This document shows positions 26,229-33,677 of a stretch of DNA of 64,000 bases, in pieces. The DNA is taken from positions 1 through 64,000 of the forward strand of contig NZ_JADKPR010000027.1 in the NCBI RefSeq assembly GCF_015351475.1. Reading direction: 5' to 3'. The notes beneath the pieces were generated by a model. That model ran no database searches, was not told where the DNA came from, and worked only from the letters and a program-made list of their open reading frames with translations. The translations under genes were made by a program, and so were the position numbers. How positions within the stretch are numbered: the first letter of the stretch is position 1; every line of letters begins with the position of its first letter. This stretch comes from Flavobacterium sp. HJJ (GTDB lineage: Bacteria > Bacteroidota > Bacteroidia > Flavobacteriales > Flavobacteriaceae).

Positions 26229-26446
26229 AAAATCAAGCATGAAACTCTTAACTTAATGAGATTGGCTCCTATCCCCTCACAACCCACAGCCACAGCAAAA
26301 ACCATTTTACACATAAATATGACAGTACTTTCTGAGATTTTTAACAAAAAACATTAAAAACAGTAAGAAAAACATTATTTTACTTACAGCCAATTATTTA
26401 GATTTGTTTTGTAGTCTGTTACTACACAAACCAAAAAAAACTATAT

Positions 26447-26947
26447 ATGGCAAATTTGCAGAACAATCGGGTAAACGTGACCGCAACGGCGGCACAAGTA
26501 GCAGCAGTCAAAGCTGCGTTTCAAACTATTTTGACCAATCTCCCTTTCCTTACAGGCTTGACCGCCGACGAAAGAAAGACATTAAACACCATCGATGTCA
26601 ACAACAAAGCCTTTACCGAGGATGCCATCAATGCCGGCGTAAACAACGCGGCACTGGTACCGCCCTATATATCGGTAGCCAATATGAAAAACGATCTCAC
26701 GCTTTTTACCCAGCTGGACGAACTCTCTGGCATAGCCAACCAGATATGTGAGCAAATTGAAGACACCAAAATGCTGGCGGGCAGCGAAGCCTATGCTTCG
26801 GCTCTGGCACTATACAAAACCTTTGGCGCAGCCGCCGATGCGGGAGTACCAGGTGCCGACAGTATTGTAGACCAGCTCAAAAAACGTTTTGCCAGCAATA
26901 CCGGCAATGCCGTAACCACAGCACCAGTGGCACCGCCTATGCCCTAA
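26447..26947 (+). CDS. GC-rich orphan protein, alanine-rich
   Basis: 166 aa with no signal peptide or membrane segment. It is rich in Ala, Asn, Asp and Thr and looks mostly helical (AAQVAAVKAAFQTILTN, ALALYKTFGAAADAGVP), ending in a Pro-rich tail VAPPMP. I do not recognise a family. Its base composition is clearly richer in G and C than its neighbours, with words such as GCCGGC and GGCGGC, suggesting recent transfer or strong translation. A terminator follows. A plus-strand frame in another phase (26404-26751) gives an unlikely Arg/Ser-rich protein and is a shadow. Confidence 0.7.
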   Translation: MANLQNNRVNVTATAAQVAAVKAAFQTILTNLPFLTGLTADERKTLNTIDVNNKAFTEDAINAGVNNAALVPPYISVANMKNDLTLFTQLDELSGIANQICEQIEDTKMLAGSEAYASALALYKTFGAAADAGVPGADSIVDQLKKRFASNTGNAVTTAPVAPPMP

Positions 26948-26976
26948 TGCGTTTTGTTCTCACAATAAATACGTAC

Positions 26977-27008
26977 TGCCTCTTTATATCCAAAAGGGGC
27001 ATTTTTTT
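26977..27008 (+). terminator. Terminator after the GC-rich orphan
   Basis: Arms GCCTCTTT and AAAGGGGC (one G-U pair) followed by a run of seven T. Confidence 0.7.
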
Positions 27009-27062
27009 GCACCAAACACCTGCAGCAACCTGCCCCATAATAGTCATAATTTATAAAAAACA

Positions 27063-27304
27063 GGTGTTAAACCATAATAGTAGAGGTGTTAAACCATAAC
27101 AGTACAGGTGTTTAACACCTCTATTATTGGTGTTAAGCACCAATAAAACAGGTGTTAAAAGCCAATAGAGCAGGTATTTTTCACCAATAGAATTGGTTAT
27201 TAAAGCCAATAGAATAGGTGATTTACACTAATAGTATTGGTGCTTAACCCTAATAGTAAAGGTATTTATAACCAATAGTATTAGTGATTAACACCTGTTT
27301 TACC
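27063..27304. repeat. Degenerate tandem array, 11 units with exact 22-bp period
   Basis: Units start at 27063, 27085, 27107, 27129, 27151, 27173, 27195, 27217, 27239, 27261 and 27283, each 22 bp with no spacer. Most begin GGTG or GGTA, continue with a T/A-rich stretch such as TTAA, and then CC(A)ATA(G)TA. Unit 3 contains the perfect palindrome GGTGTTTAACACC. The units differ a lot in sequence but not in length. Two helical turns per unit would put every unit on the same DNA face. The array ends 39 bp before the ATG of a HTH-like gene. Confidence 0.8.
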
Positions 27305-27343
27305 ACCATTAAAAGAAATTCAATAACGATAAAGACAGAAAAA

Positions 27344-27706
27344 ATGACAACCAATAACCGCAAATACAAGAAAGATCTCGGGGAAACCTATCCCTCAATT
27401 GGTAATTTTATTCATTACCACATTCTCCAGAACAAAATCAAGAAAGCCGATGTAGCTCGTGCGTTAGAGATACTGCCAACCGGATTGAACGATTATTACA
27501 AAAGAGACTCCCTGCAGTTTGCCATTTTATGGAAACTGAGCATAATCATGAAACACAATTTTATTGCCCAATTGGGCGAATACCTGCCCTATCGTTTTGA
27601 AACCAAACTTGAAAAAAGCCTGAAAGAGGAACTGGCTCAGAAAGACGCTCTGATCCAGAGGATGGAAATCCAGCTCGAAGCGTTTAGGGAAATGAATCGT
27701 AAATAA
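27344..27706 (+). CDS. Small HTH-like DNA-binding protein with C-terminal coiled coil
   Basis: 120 aa from the ATG at 27344, chosen because a GTG at 27284 lies inside the last 22-bp repeat. Residues about 15-70 resemble a divergent XRE-type helix-turn-helix (IKKADVARALEILPTGLNDYYKR). Residues 85-118 form a coiled coil (KLEKSLKEELAQKDALIQRME) likely used for dimerisation. The repeat array directly upstream may be its binding region, either for autoregulation or for another DNA function. It lies at the left border of the cassette-like array. Family assignment is by shape only. Confidence 0.65.
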   Translation: MTTNNRKYKKDLGETYPSIGNFIHYHILQNKIKKADVARALEILPTGLNDYYKRDSLQFAILWKLSIIMKHNFIAQLGEYLPYRFETKLEKSLKEELAQKDALIQRMEIQLEAFREMNRK

Positions 27707-27730
27707 GTAAATACTGTAAGAAAAAAACCA

Positions 27731-27846
27731 GCTAACAACAAAATTTTAATATATTTGGAAAAAGCTAAGAAAAGCCAAACATTCGCCAATCTACCCAAAA
27801 AGGGGTGTATATACGAAGGTTTGTTTCGCTTATATAGTAGTTAGGC
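27731..27846 (+). other. attC-like junction, left end of the cassette array (weak)
   Basis: Ends with GTTAGGC (27840-27846), a match to the integron R' core GTTRRRY. A possible left core, GCTAAC (27731-27736), is present, but the inner arms pair poorly. Confidence 0.35.
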
Positions 27847-27856
27847 ACAATTATAA

Positions 27857-28669
27857 ATGACGATACTTCAAGAAAAATTCGACAGTTTAAAATATTGGCA
27901 TCCGACAATCAAGAAACAGTTTGTCAGACTGTTAGTTAACGAACTTATTAATGCTAAATATTTGAATTCGGACATAGAATTGACAGCAAACAAAAATGAT
28001 TTCTTAAATAGCTTTTTGCCCATTTACTTTGACATAGTTGACCAAAAATTCAATTCAGTTGTAAAGACGGAAATACTTTTTAATGAATTTTGTAAAAAGT
28101 CTGTAGAGCTTAAAAACTTTCTAACCACAGTATTTGAAACTGTATTTCTTAAACTTGACAATTTAAATATCAGTTGGGACAATGAACAAGATATTGAACC
28201 AATAGAGAGGTATATCTTAGTTCAAGATAAAATTCCCTTTCATAATCCCACTACTATAGAATTTCTGAAGAGGGAAAAATATGAAAAACATTCTGACACA
28301 GAATTTGAAAAATTAAAGCAAGAATACACTAATCTTGTAAAGGAAAAAGACAACGAAAAACTTTTATCTGTTGGAATAAGTTACTGTTACGGGAATATAG
28401 TCCTTCCTAAAACTTATGACATCATATTCGACATAAGAGACTTGACGAGATATTGGGAACAGAAAACTGTTATTAAGTATGCCTTTAATTATAGAAATTA
28501 TTTTCACACAGACTTATGGAGAGGGCATCATTCACATTGTTTAATTGAAGTAATTGGTGAGATACCAGAAATATTTAATGAACTGCCTAATAATGACGGA
28601 GGTCAGACTTTACATAAAGGGATTGGACTTTGTACTAAATTTGATTGGCAATACATTAAGGAAAAATAA
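27857..28669 (+). CDS. Hypothetical protein, cassette A
   Basis: Function not recognised. The 270-aa protein has no signal peptide or clear membrane segment. The N-terminal 110 residues look helical, with a charged linker (HSDTEFEKLKQEYTNLVKEKDNE) and a C-terminal part rich in aromatic residues and His (YNYRNYFHTDLWRGHHSHCLIEVIGE), which could hold a metal site. It starts 10 bp after GTTAGGC and stops 4 bp before GCCTAAC, so it fills a cassette bounded by complementary heptamers. AT-rich like the neighbouring cassettes. Confidence 0.65.
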   Translation: MTILQEKFDSLKYWHPTIKKQFVRLLVNELINAKYLNSDIELTANKNDFLNSFLPIYFDIVDQKFNSVVKTEILFNEFCKKSVELKNFLTTVFETVFLKLDNLNISWDNEQDIEPIERYILVQDKIPFHNPTTIEFLKREKYEKHSDTEFEKLKQEYTNLVKEKDNEKLLSVGISYCYGNIVLPKTYDIIFDIRDLTRYWEQKTVIKYAFNYRNYFHTDLWRGHHSHCLIEVIGEIPEIFNELPNNDGGQTLHKGIGLCTKFDWQYIKEK

Positions 28670-28673
28670 CTGT

Positions 28674-28805
28674 GCCTAACATCGGTTTGGCAATATGGCG
28701 GCTGAAGTGCTTCTATGAAACATTTATGCAAGGTTCAACTGTAGTAATTCTATTGAACTTTTGTGCTAAGAATCCGCCACATCGCCAAGCCGAAAATCGT
28801 TAGCG
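28674..28805 (+). other. attC-like junction between cassettes A and B
   Basis: 132 bp starting with GCCTAAC (28674-28680, fits RYYYAAC) and ending with GTTAGCG (28799-28805). The arms pair imperfectly: ATCGGTTTGGC on the left with GCCAAGCCGA on the right, then GGCGG with CCGCC. The left core matches the GTTAGGC at the start of cassette A, and the right core matches the CGCTAAC at the end of cassette B. Confidence 0.6.
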
Positions 28806-28857
28806 GAAATCTCTCGAAAAACGATAGAATTTAAGAATTTATGCAAATAATGATGAT

Positions 28858-29598
28858 ATGAAGAAAAGAATTTTGCCAATCCGATTTTGGAACAATAACG
28901 AATTAACCGAAAAAGAAAGAAGCGAATATAAAAACACTTCAAATCAAATATCAGGAATTGAATTTATCGAAATTTTAAAAAATAATTTTACTCCGTTTTT
29001 AAAAGAACTTGGTTTTAAAGGTTCTAAAAATAATTTTTACAAGAAAAATAGTCCTTGGATTTATGTCGTAAACATTCATAAGGATAAATATGGAGGAGAA
29101 TTAACAATTAATGTTGGTATCCACCTAGATTTTATCGAGAATGCTTTAGACGCATTACCAATTCCTAGTAAATTTGATATTACTGATTGTATAATTGATA
29201 AAAATTTATCTTTAGAAAATAACAATTCGTGGCTTGTTTATGGAAAGAATAGTATTGAAGCAATAGAAACTGTTGAATATATGAAAGAATTGGTATTTGA
29301 ACAGGGAATTCCATTTATTCAAAAATTCAACAATTATCCAAAACCTTTTAATGATATTACAATTGAAGAAATAAAAACAGGGAGTAAAAAATATTTAGAA
29401 TACGGAATAAATGAAAAATTAATAACGTGGGTTCACTTTATCATTTTTTTAGCAAAAGTCAGTAACAATAGTGGAAATAAAGAAAAAGCTATCGAATTAT
29501 TAAACTTAGCAAAAAGTAAAGAAATTGACCGATTTTCCGGAACTCTTAATTCTCCACTAATACCGAGAATTGAATTGCTAATAAGAGACTTCCGCTAA
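28858..29598 (+). CDS. DUF4304-like protein, cassette B
   Basis: 246 aa. The middle resembles DUF4304: FLKELGFKGSKNNFYKK, WIYVVNIHKDKYGGELTINVGIHL, a family of unknown function seen often in Bacteroidota and in small cassette-borne genes. The C-terminal 60 residues are helical (KEKAIELLNLAKSKE). The TAA stop lies inside the heptamer CGCTAAC that starts the next junction, so gene and recombination-like site overlap. 52 bp separate its ATG from the preceding GTTAGCG. Confidence 0.72.
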   Translation: MKKRILPIRFWNNNELTEKERSEYKNTSNQISGIEFIEILKNNFTPFLKELGFKGSKNNFYKKNSPWIYVVNIHKDKYGGELTINVGIHLDFIENALDALPIPSKFDITDCIIDKNLSLENNNSWLVYGKNSIEAIETVEYMKELVFEQGIPFIQKFNNYPKPFNDITIEEIKTGSKKYLEYGINEKLITWVHFIIFLAKVSNNSGNKEKAIELLNLAKSKEIDRFSGTLNSPLIPRIELLIRDFR

Positions 29599-29729
29599 CA
29601 CTTGCTACAAGAGATTTGGGCAATTGGCTTAATTTAAAAATGGTCTTGTATTTGGAATGTGTAGGCAAATCCGAAAATAAGGCTTAATTTAACCCCAAAC
29701 CTCTTGTAGCAAGGGGACGTTGGTTAGAA
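29593..29729 (+). other. attC-like junction between cassettes B and C
   Basis: Starts CGCTAAC (29593-29599). Long arms pair well: CTTGCTACAAGAGATTTGGG with CCCAAACCTCTTGTAGCAAG, one mismatch in 20. It ends GTTGGTTAGAA. The inner part has two direct GGCTTAATTT words and recurs in the junctions near 30515 and 31033. Confidence 0.6.
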
Positions 29730-29767
29730 TTTTACCACTGAAAACCGAAAAAATAGAGATATCATAA

Positions 29768-30322
29768 ATGAAAAAAGTATTTAAAATTATAGGAATTTAT
29801 CTGCTTATAATTGTATTAAGTGAAAGTTGTTCTCCACAACATTATTTAATTTCAGATATTGAATTTTATGGAGCTTCAATTGATGTGAGAAATAAAGAAA
29901 GAGAATATAATACTTTCACAGAAACAAACATATTAAAAAATGAAATAATTTTTATAATTGGGTATAAAACCAAGTTTATTGCAAATTTAGATTTAGGATT
30001 ATCTGCAAAATGTTATGCTTTCAAAAGAGGAAGAATTAATGATAATTCTTTATTGGAAAATACATATTCCTTGAAATTTAATCATCCTTTTAAATATAAA
30101 AATGTAACCATAAGTGCAAATCAAAATTTACTTGAAATTGAGGAAATAAAAAATCAAATAGAAATATATGATATTTTTTACGATGAAAAAATATTAGAGT
30201 TTAGCCCAAAACTAAAAAGTGAGAGTGTATTTACGCCAGAAAACTATGAAGTTACATTTAGTTGTAGAACTTCAGACAATAAACTCTTTGAAAAAAAGAT
30301 AACTGTAAAAATTGAAAATTAA
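29768..30322 (+). CDS. Small lipoprotein, cassette C
   Basis: 184 aa with a lipoprotein signal (YLLIIVLSESC, Cys21). The mature part looks beta-rich (ISDIEFYGASIDV, NEIIFIIGYKTKF, NYEVTFSCRTSDNK), possibly an Ig-like sandwich, and resembles small DUF5034-type lipoproteins of Bacteroidota; that resemblance is loose. It starts about 40 bp after the preceding junction. The 3' flank, where the next junction's left half should be, is replaced by a sequence like a group II intron end. Confidence 0.65.
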   Translation: MKKVFKIIGIYLLIIVLSESCSPQHYLISDIEFYGASIDVRNKEREYNTFTETNILKNEIIFIIGYKTKFIANLDLGLSAKCYAFKRGRINDNSLLENTYSLKFNHPFKYKNVTISANQNLLEIEEIKNQIEIYDIFYDEKILEFSPKLKSESVFTPENYEVTFSCRTSDNKLFEKKITVKIEN

Positions 30323-30335
30323 AAAAACTACCGCC

Positions 30336-30420
30336 AATCGAGTAGACGGCTCCGCCTCTAAAGGGACGGAGTACGCCTCTCACACCACCGAGCGTAAAGA
30401 TCACGTAATCAGCGGTTCGC
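30336..30420 (-). mobile_element. Probable 3' end of a group II intron (remnant)
   Basis: Read on the minus strand the segment ends in CTACTCGATT, preceded by a hairpin (GGCGGAGCCGTC region) and by CGGTGGTGTGAGAGG next to GAACCGC. This matches my memory of domains V and VI of bacterial group II introns. No reverse transcriptase remains in the window, so only a fragment is left. Not tested by folding. Confidence 0.4.
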
Positions 30421-30518
30421 AAATCATCATCCAAAAGCTCTTTACACCTTTTGGGCTATCCATAATTTACTTTAAGATTAGGCTAAGTAAACTTTCCTAA
30501 TCCAATTTCTTGGAGATT

Positions 30519-30590
30519 TAGGTAAATTCGAAAATAAGGCTTAATTTAACCCCAAACCCACTGTAATAAAAAACATTAGCACTAATTTTA
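30519..30590 (+). other. Right half of an attC-like junction between cassettes C and D
   Basis: Matches the right part of the 29593 and 31033 junctions: ATTCGAAAATAAGGCTTAAT, then TTAACCCCAAACCC. It ends ATTAGCA, a weak GTTRRRY. The left half is missing where the intron-like fragment lies. Confidence 0.45.
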
Positions 30591-30595
30591 TAAAG

Positions 30596-31024
30596 ATGAA
30601 AAAGCATATTATTGTAATAATTTCTCTGATTTTGTTTTCTTGTAATGGTCAGCAAGTGAAAAATGAAATCACAATTGTAAAACAAGAAAATTTAAAAAAT
30701 GAGAAAATGAAAAATTATGCTTATTTAAAAGATATGTATGCTGATTCATATTTTCCAAAATTTCTCGTTGACAAAGTGAAAACAATTCTTATTCAACTAT
30801 GCAGTGATATTGAAAGAACATCACCGAAAAATCTTGAAGAACTTTATAAGTTAACGCATGAAGCCACTACAAAAATAAATGATTTACAAAACGAATTCTT
30901 TGAACACAACAGCGAAATTGAAACTGGAGCTAGAGAATCGATTGGTACAGACTTTGACTTTATAGCTAAAGCATATGGATTCAATGCTGATGTAGAAGAA
31001 CTGATTGCTCCTAGAGAATGGTAA
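30596..31024 (+). CDS. DUF5713-like lipoprotein, cassette D
   Basis: 142 aa. A lipoprotein signal with Cys16 (LILFSC) precedes a helical domain that resembles DUF5713: MYADSYFPKFLVDKVK, LEELYKLTHEATTKINDLQ, EFFEHNSEIETGARESIG and DFDFIAKAYGF. The family function is unknown. Having an export signal is unusual if the family is normally cytoplasmic, which I believe but could not check. The gene is directly preceded by a junction half and followed by a further junction. Confidence 0.72.
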   Translation: MKKHIIVIISLILFSCNGQQVKNEITIVKQENLKNEKMKNYAYLKDMYADSYFPKFLVDKVKTILIQLCSDIERTSPKNLEELYKLTHEATTKINDLQNEFFEHNSEIETGARESIGTDFDFIAKAYGFNADVEELIAPREW

Positions 31025-31032
31025 AGAACTAG

Positions 31033-31175
31033 TGGTAACAGCTACAATGGATTTAGGCATTTGGCTTAATTTGAAAATAATCTTGTATTTGGAATATTTT
31101 GGCAAATCCGAAAACAAGGCTTAATTTAACCCCCAAATCTCTTGCTGAAAAGGAAAGCTGGAGGTAATAATAGAA
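31033..31175 (+). other. attC-like junction between cassettes D and E
   Basis: Carries the inner core of the 29593 junction, including GGCTTAATTT twice, TCTTGTATTTGGAAT and GGCAAATCCGAAAA. The outer heptamers are degenerate (GGTAAC left, GGTAATA right). Confidence 0.45.
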
Positions 31176-31191
31176 ATGACAAATCGTACCT

Positions 31192-31608
31192 ATGAGAAAC
31201 CTTTTGATATTCACATTTTTTTTAATTAGTTTAATAACTCATTCACAAGAAAACATCACAAAAAAAGATTCATTGGTTTGGAGTAAAAGCAAAACGTGTG
31301 AAGATGGAGAGAAAGATGCAGAAAAGGATTTTAATAATAGAATTTATAATTCTTATTCATACGGATTACTTGTAAGTGTAGTACCAAAAAAATCAGAAAT
31401 AGGATTTGATGTATTTTATAAAGATTATTTACGTAAAAAATATTCTATAAATTTAGAGCATAGAGGTTGTATAATTACATATTATTCAAGTTGTTATTCC
31501 GAAACTATGGACAAACTTATAAATGAAAAATTTGGAAAAAGTATCTTTAAACGAGCGAGAAAAGAAGCTAAAAAATTATTTAAGAAAGAAAAAATAAATA
31601 CTATATAG
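31192..31608 (+). CDS. Small secreted protein, cassette E
   Basis: 138 aa with a signal peptide (MRNLLIFTFFLISLITHSQE). The mature part is basic with three Cys (KTCEDGEKDAE, RGCIITYYSSC), a helical C-terminus (FKRARKEAKKLFKKEK) and no recognised family. CEDGEKDA near the N-terminus followed by a short hydrophobic stretch suggests a small exported protein with a disulphide. It stops just before GCCAACACTTGCTGCAATAG, which resembles the left arm of the B/C junction, so it is probably the last cassette. Confidence 0.6.
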   Translation: MRNLLIFTFFLISLITHSQENITKKDSLVWSKSKTCEDGEKDAEKDFNNRIYNSYSYGLLVSVVPKKSEIGFDVFYKDYLRKKYSINLEHRGCIITYYSSCYSETMDKLINEKFGKSIFKRARKEAKKLFKKEKINTI

Positions 31609-31656
31609 CCAACACTTGCTGCAATAGATTTGGCTTGTTGCTGCTAAAATTATACT

Positions 31657-31688
31657 CGCAAAGTCTTCTGGCTTTGCGTTTTTTTTGA
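31657..31688 (+). terminator. Terminator at the right end of the cassette array
   Basis: Stem CGCAAAG/CTTTGCG with the loop TCTTCTGG, followed by a T run. Confidence 0.75.
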
Positions 31689-31826
31689 CTATAAACCAAT
31701 AAAAGCCGAAACTCTTTTATAAACCGATCAGCTGCAATAAAATCATTATGTAACAAAAGTTACTGTTCAGCTGCAGCTTCTATTGTAATTTTGCAGTGTA
31801 AAACAATACACTTTAAGACAGGCACT

Positions 31827-32105
31827 ATGACTTTAGAGAACATTATAAAAGAAAAAAAAGGCAGCATTGTAGATGTACGCACTCGTCAGGAATACAGTGG
31901 CGGTCACGCTGCCGGCTCAATTAACATTCCACTGAATGAAATTCAAGACCGATTGGAAGAAATACAAAACTTAGAATCACCGCTAATACTCTGCTGTGCC
32001 TCGGGAAACCGCAGCGGGCAGGCACAGCATTATCTTTCACAAAAAGGAATCGACTGTTACAATGGCGGTTCATGGTTAGATGTCAATTATTATCAATCCA
32101 AATAG
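31827..32105 (+). CDS. Rhodanese-like domain protein 1
   Basis: 92 aa from the ATG at 31827; an earlier in-frame start at 31791 lies on the probable -7 element (TAATTTTG, 31786-31793). A single rhodanese domain has VDVRTRQEYSGGHAAGSINIP and the active-site loop CCASGNRSG, with the persulfide-carrying Cys. Small single-domain rhodaneses transfer sulfane sulfur in the cytoplasm; the partner is unknown. The second rhodanese gene follows 10 bp later, so the two form a pair. Confidence 0.9.
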   Translation: MTLENIIKEKKGSIVDVRTRQEYSGGHAAGSINIPLNEIQDRLEEIQNLESPLILCCASGNRSGQAQHYLSQKGIDCYNGGSWLDVNYYQSK

Positions 32106-32115
32106 TATCCAAAAA

Positions 32116-32430
32116 ATGATTAAAATACTTCAAAAATTATTCGGTTTCGGCACTACTGCAGACTTTGCCGAACTTGTAAAAAAAGGTGCAGTTATCCTTG
32201 ACGTAAGAAGCAAAAGCGAATTTGCATCAGGCCACATCAAAGGCGCTGTAAACATCCCGGTCGACGTTTTAAAGAACAGTTTATCACAATTAAAAGACAA
32301 AAACAAAACCATTATTACCTGCTGTGCTTCGGGCATGCGGAGTGCTTCGGCAAAAAACATCCTGAAGGCTCATGGCTACACCGATGTGCATAACGGCGGC
32401 GGATGGAGCAGCCTTAGACATAAAATATAA
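32116..32430 (+). CDS. Rhodanese-like domain protein 2
   Basis: 104 aa from the ATG at 32116, chosen because the earlier frame start at 32080 overlaps the first rhodanese gene. Motifs are VILDVRSKSEFASGHIKGAVNIP and the active-site loop CCASGMRS, then the C-terminal VHNGGGW. It is about half identical by eye to its neighbour in the active-site region, and the pair looks like a tandem duplication. No signal peptide. Confidence 0.9.
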   Translation: MIKILQKLFGFGTTADFAELVKKGAVILDVRSKSEFASGHIKGAVNIPVDVLKNSLSQLKDKNKTIITCCASGMRSASAKNILKAHGYTDVHNGGGWSSLRHKI

Positions 32431-32466
32431 ACAAAACTGGAAATAATTTACCTCTAAATTTCTTGG

Positions 32467-32562
32467 ATAAGTCCGCATGAGGGATAGGAATAAGCTGCCG
32501 AAGCAGCATGGATAGCCCGACAGCATCCCGATAAAAGGGCGTATACCCGCAAAGTGAAATAG
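32467..32562. repeat. Dispersed hairpin repeat, diverged copy
   Basis: Shows the scaffold of the family at 54559: GAGGGATAGG, a variable hairpin (GCTGC/GCAGC), AGCCCGAC, then GGGCG. Together with further spacer it fills the 318 bp between rhodanese 2 and transketolase, apart from the promoter near 32693-32723. Confidence 0.45.
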
Positions 32563-32692
32563 TCATTTTTTCGGGATGATGGCATGCCCAAAAGATTTTA
32601 GAATTCAGATTGCATAATTAAAATTTATTCCTAATTATGTTTTTAAATCCGCACTAAAATAACATTTTGATTAAAATTGCCCTTAAAATCAT

Positions 32693-32723
32693 TTGCCTCC
32701 CCGCAAAATAAAAATTACTTTTG
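32693..32723 (+). promoter_or_regulatory. Promoter of the transketolase genes
   Basis: TTG (32693-32695), 20 nt, then TACTTTTG (32716-32723), 25 bp before the ATG at 32749. Confidence 0.6.
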
Positions 32724-32748
32724 CACCAGTTTAACTTTTACATATAAA

Positions 32749-33603
32749 ATGAAGCCTAACACACAACAATTAAACGATTTAACTATCCAAGTAAGAAGAG
32801 ATATTCTTCGAATGGTTCACGCTGTTAATTCAGGTCACCCAGGAGGGTCTCTAGGATGTACCGAATTTTTAGTAGCCTTGTATCAAAACCTTATGGACCG
32901 CAAAGAAGGATTTGACATGAACGGAACTGGAGAAGATTTATTCTTCCTTTCAAACGGTCATATTTCACCTGTATTTTACAGCGTTTTGGCAAGAAGCGGC
33001 TATTTCCCGATTGAAGAATTGGCAACTTTCCGTTTAATCAACTCAAGATTACAAGGACACCCAACAACTCATGACAATTTACCTGGAGTACGTATTGCTT
33101 CTGGTTCATTAGGACAAGGATTATCTGTTGCAATTGGTGCGGCTCAGGCAAAAAAATTAAACAATGATAACCATATCATTTACACACTTCACGGTGACGG
33201 TGAATTGCAGGAAGGTCAAAACTGGGAAGCAATTATGTATGCTTCTGCCAAAAAAGTTGACAACCTTATAGCAACTGTCGACCTTAACGGAAAACAAATT
33301 GACGGTACTACTGACGAAGTTCTAGCAATGGGAAGCCTAAAAGCTAAATTTGAAGCTTTTGACTGGGAAGTTATCGAAATTACCAAAGGAAATGACATCG
33401 AAGCTATCATCGGCGGAATGAATGAAGCAAAAGCAAGAACCGGAAAAGGAAAACCTGTTTGTGTTTTATTGCATACTGAAATGGGTAATGGTGTAGATTA
33501 TATGATGTACAGCCATGCTTGGCACGGTAAAGCACCAAATGATGCACAGCTTGCAAATGCATTAGAACAAAACTATAACACCGGAGGTAACTCGGATTAT
33601 TAA
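32749..33603 (+). CDS. Transketolase, N-terminal subunit
   Basis: 284 aa from the ATG at 32749; an upstream frame start at 32677 is before the promoter. It carries the thiamine diphosphate-binding half: RMVHAVNSGHPGGSLGCTEFLVALY, LSNGHISPVFYSVLAR, SGSLGQGLSVAIGAA and the TPP signature HGDGELQEGQNWEA. Together with the next gene it makes the transketolase of the pentose phosphate pathway (transfers two-carbon units between sugar phosphates). The split into two genes is common in Bacteroidota and some archaea. Confidence 0.95.
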   Translation: MKPNTQQLNDLTIQVRRDILRMVHAVNSGHPGGSLGCTEFLVALYQNLMDRKEGFDMNGTGEDLFFLSNGHISPVFYSVLARSGYFPIEELATFRLINSRLQGHPTTHDNLPGVRIASGSLGQGLSVAIGAAQAKKLNNDNHIIYTLHGDGELQEGQNWEAIMYASAKKVDNLIATVDLNGKQIDGTTDEVLAMGSLKAKFEAFDWEVIEITKGNDIEAIIGGMNEAKARTGKGKPVCVLLHTEMGNGVDYMMYSHAWHGKAPNDAQLANALEQNYNTGGNSDY

Positions 33604-33677
33604 AAAAAGCTTTATGCCTTATGCAGTAAGCTTTATGCCTATTGCCTAACGCCTATAGCGTATAGCAAAAAAAGAAA

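Larger units (their letters stand above)
25721..26446. other. Repeat-rich gene-free region
   Basis: Between tgt and the next gene about 725 bp have no plausible gene. They contain two copies of the MITE-like palindrome and, near 25865-25890, a GC-rich fragment resembling other Bacteroidota intergenic repeats. It marks the left edge of the accessory region. Confidence 0.5.

Noticed and set aside
26404..26751. Plus-strand frame of 115 codons overlapping the GC-rich orphan
   Set aside because: It is in another phase of the same DNA, gives a Ser/Arg/Gln-rich low-complexity protein, and starts before the likely leader.
27063..27304. CRISPR array
   Set aside because: The 22-bp units are contiguous with no unique spacers, the units themselves are degenerate, and no cas gene is present in the window.
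30312..30500. Frame of 62 codons after cassette C
   Set aside because: It runs through the intron-like fragment and has no coding features.
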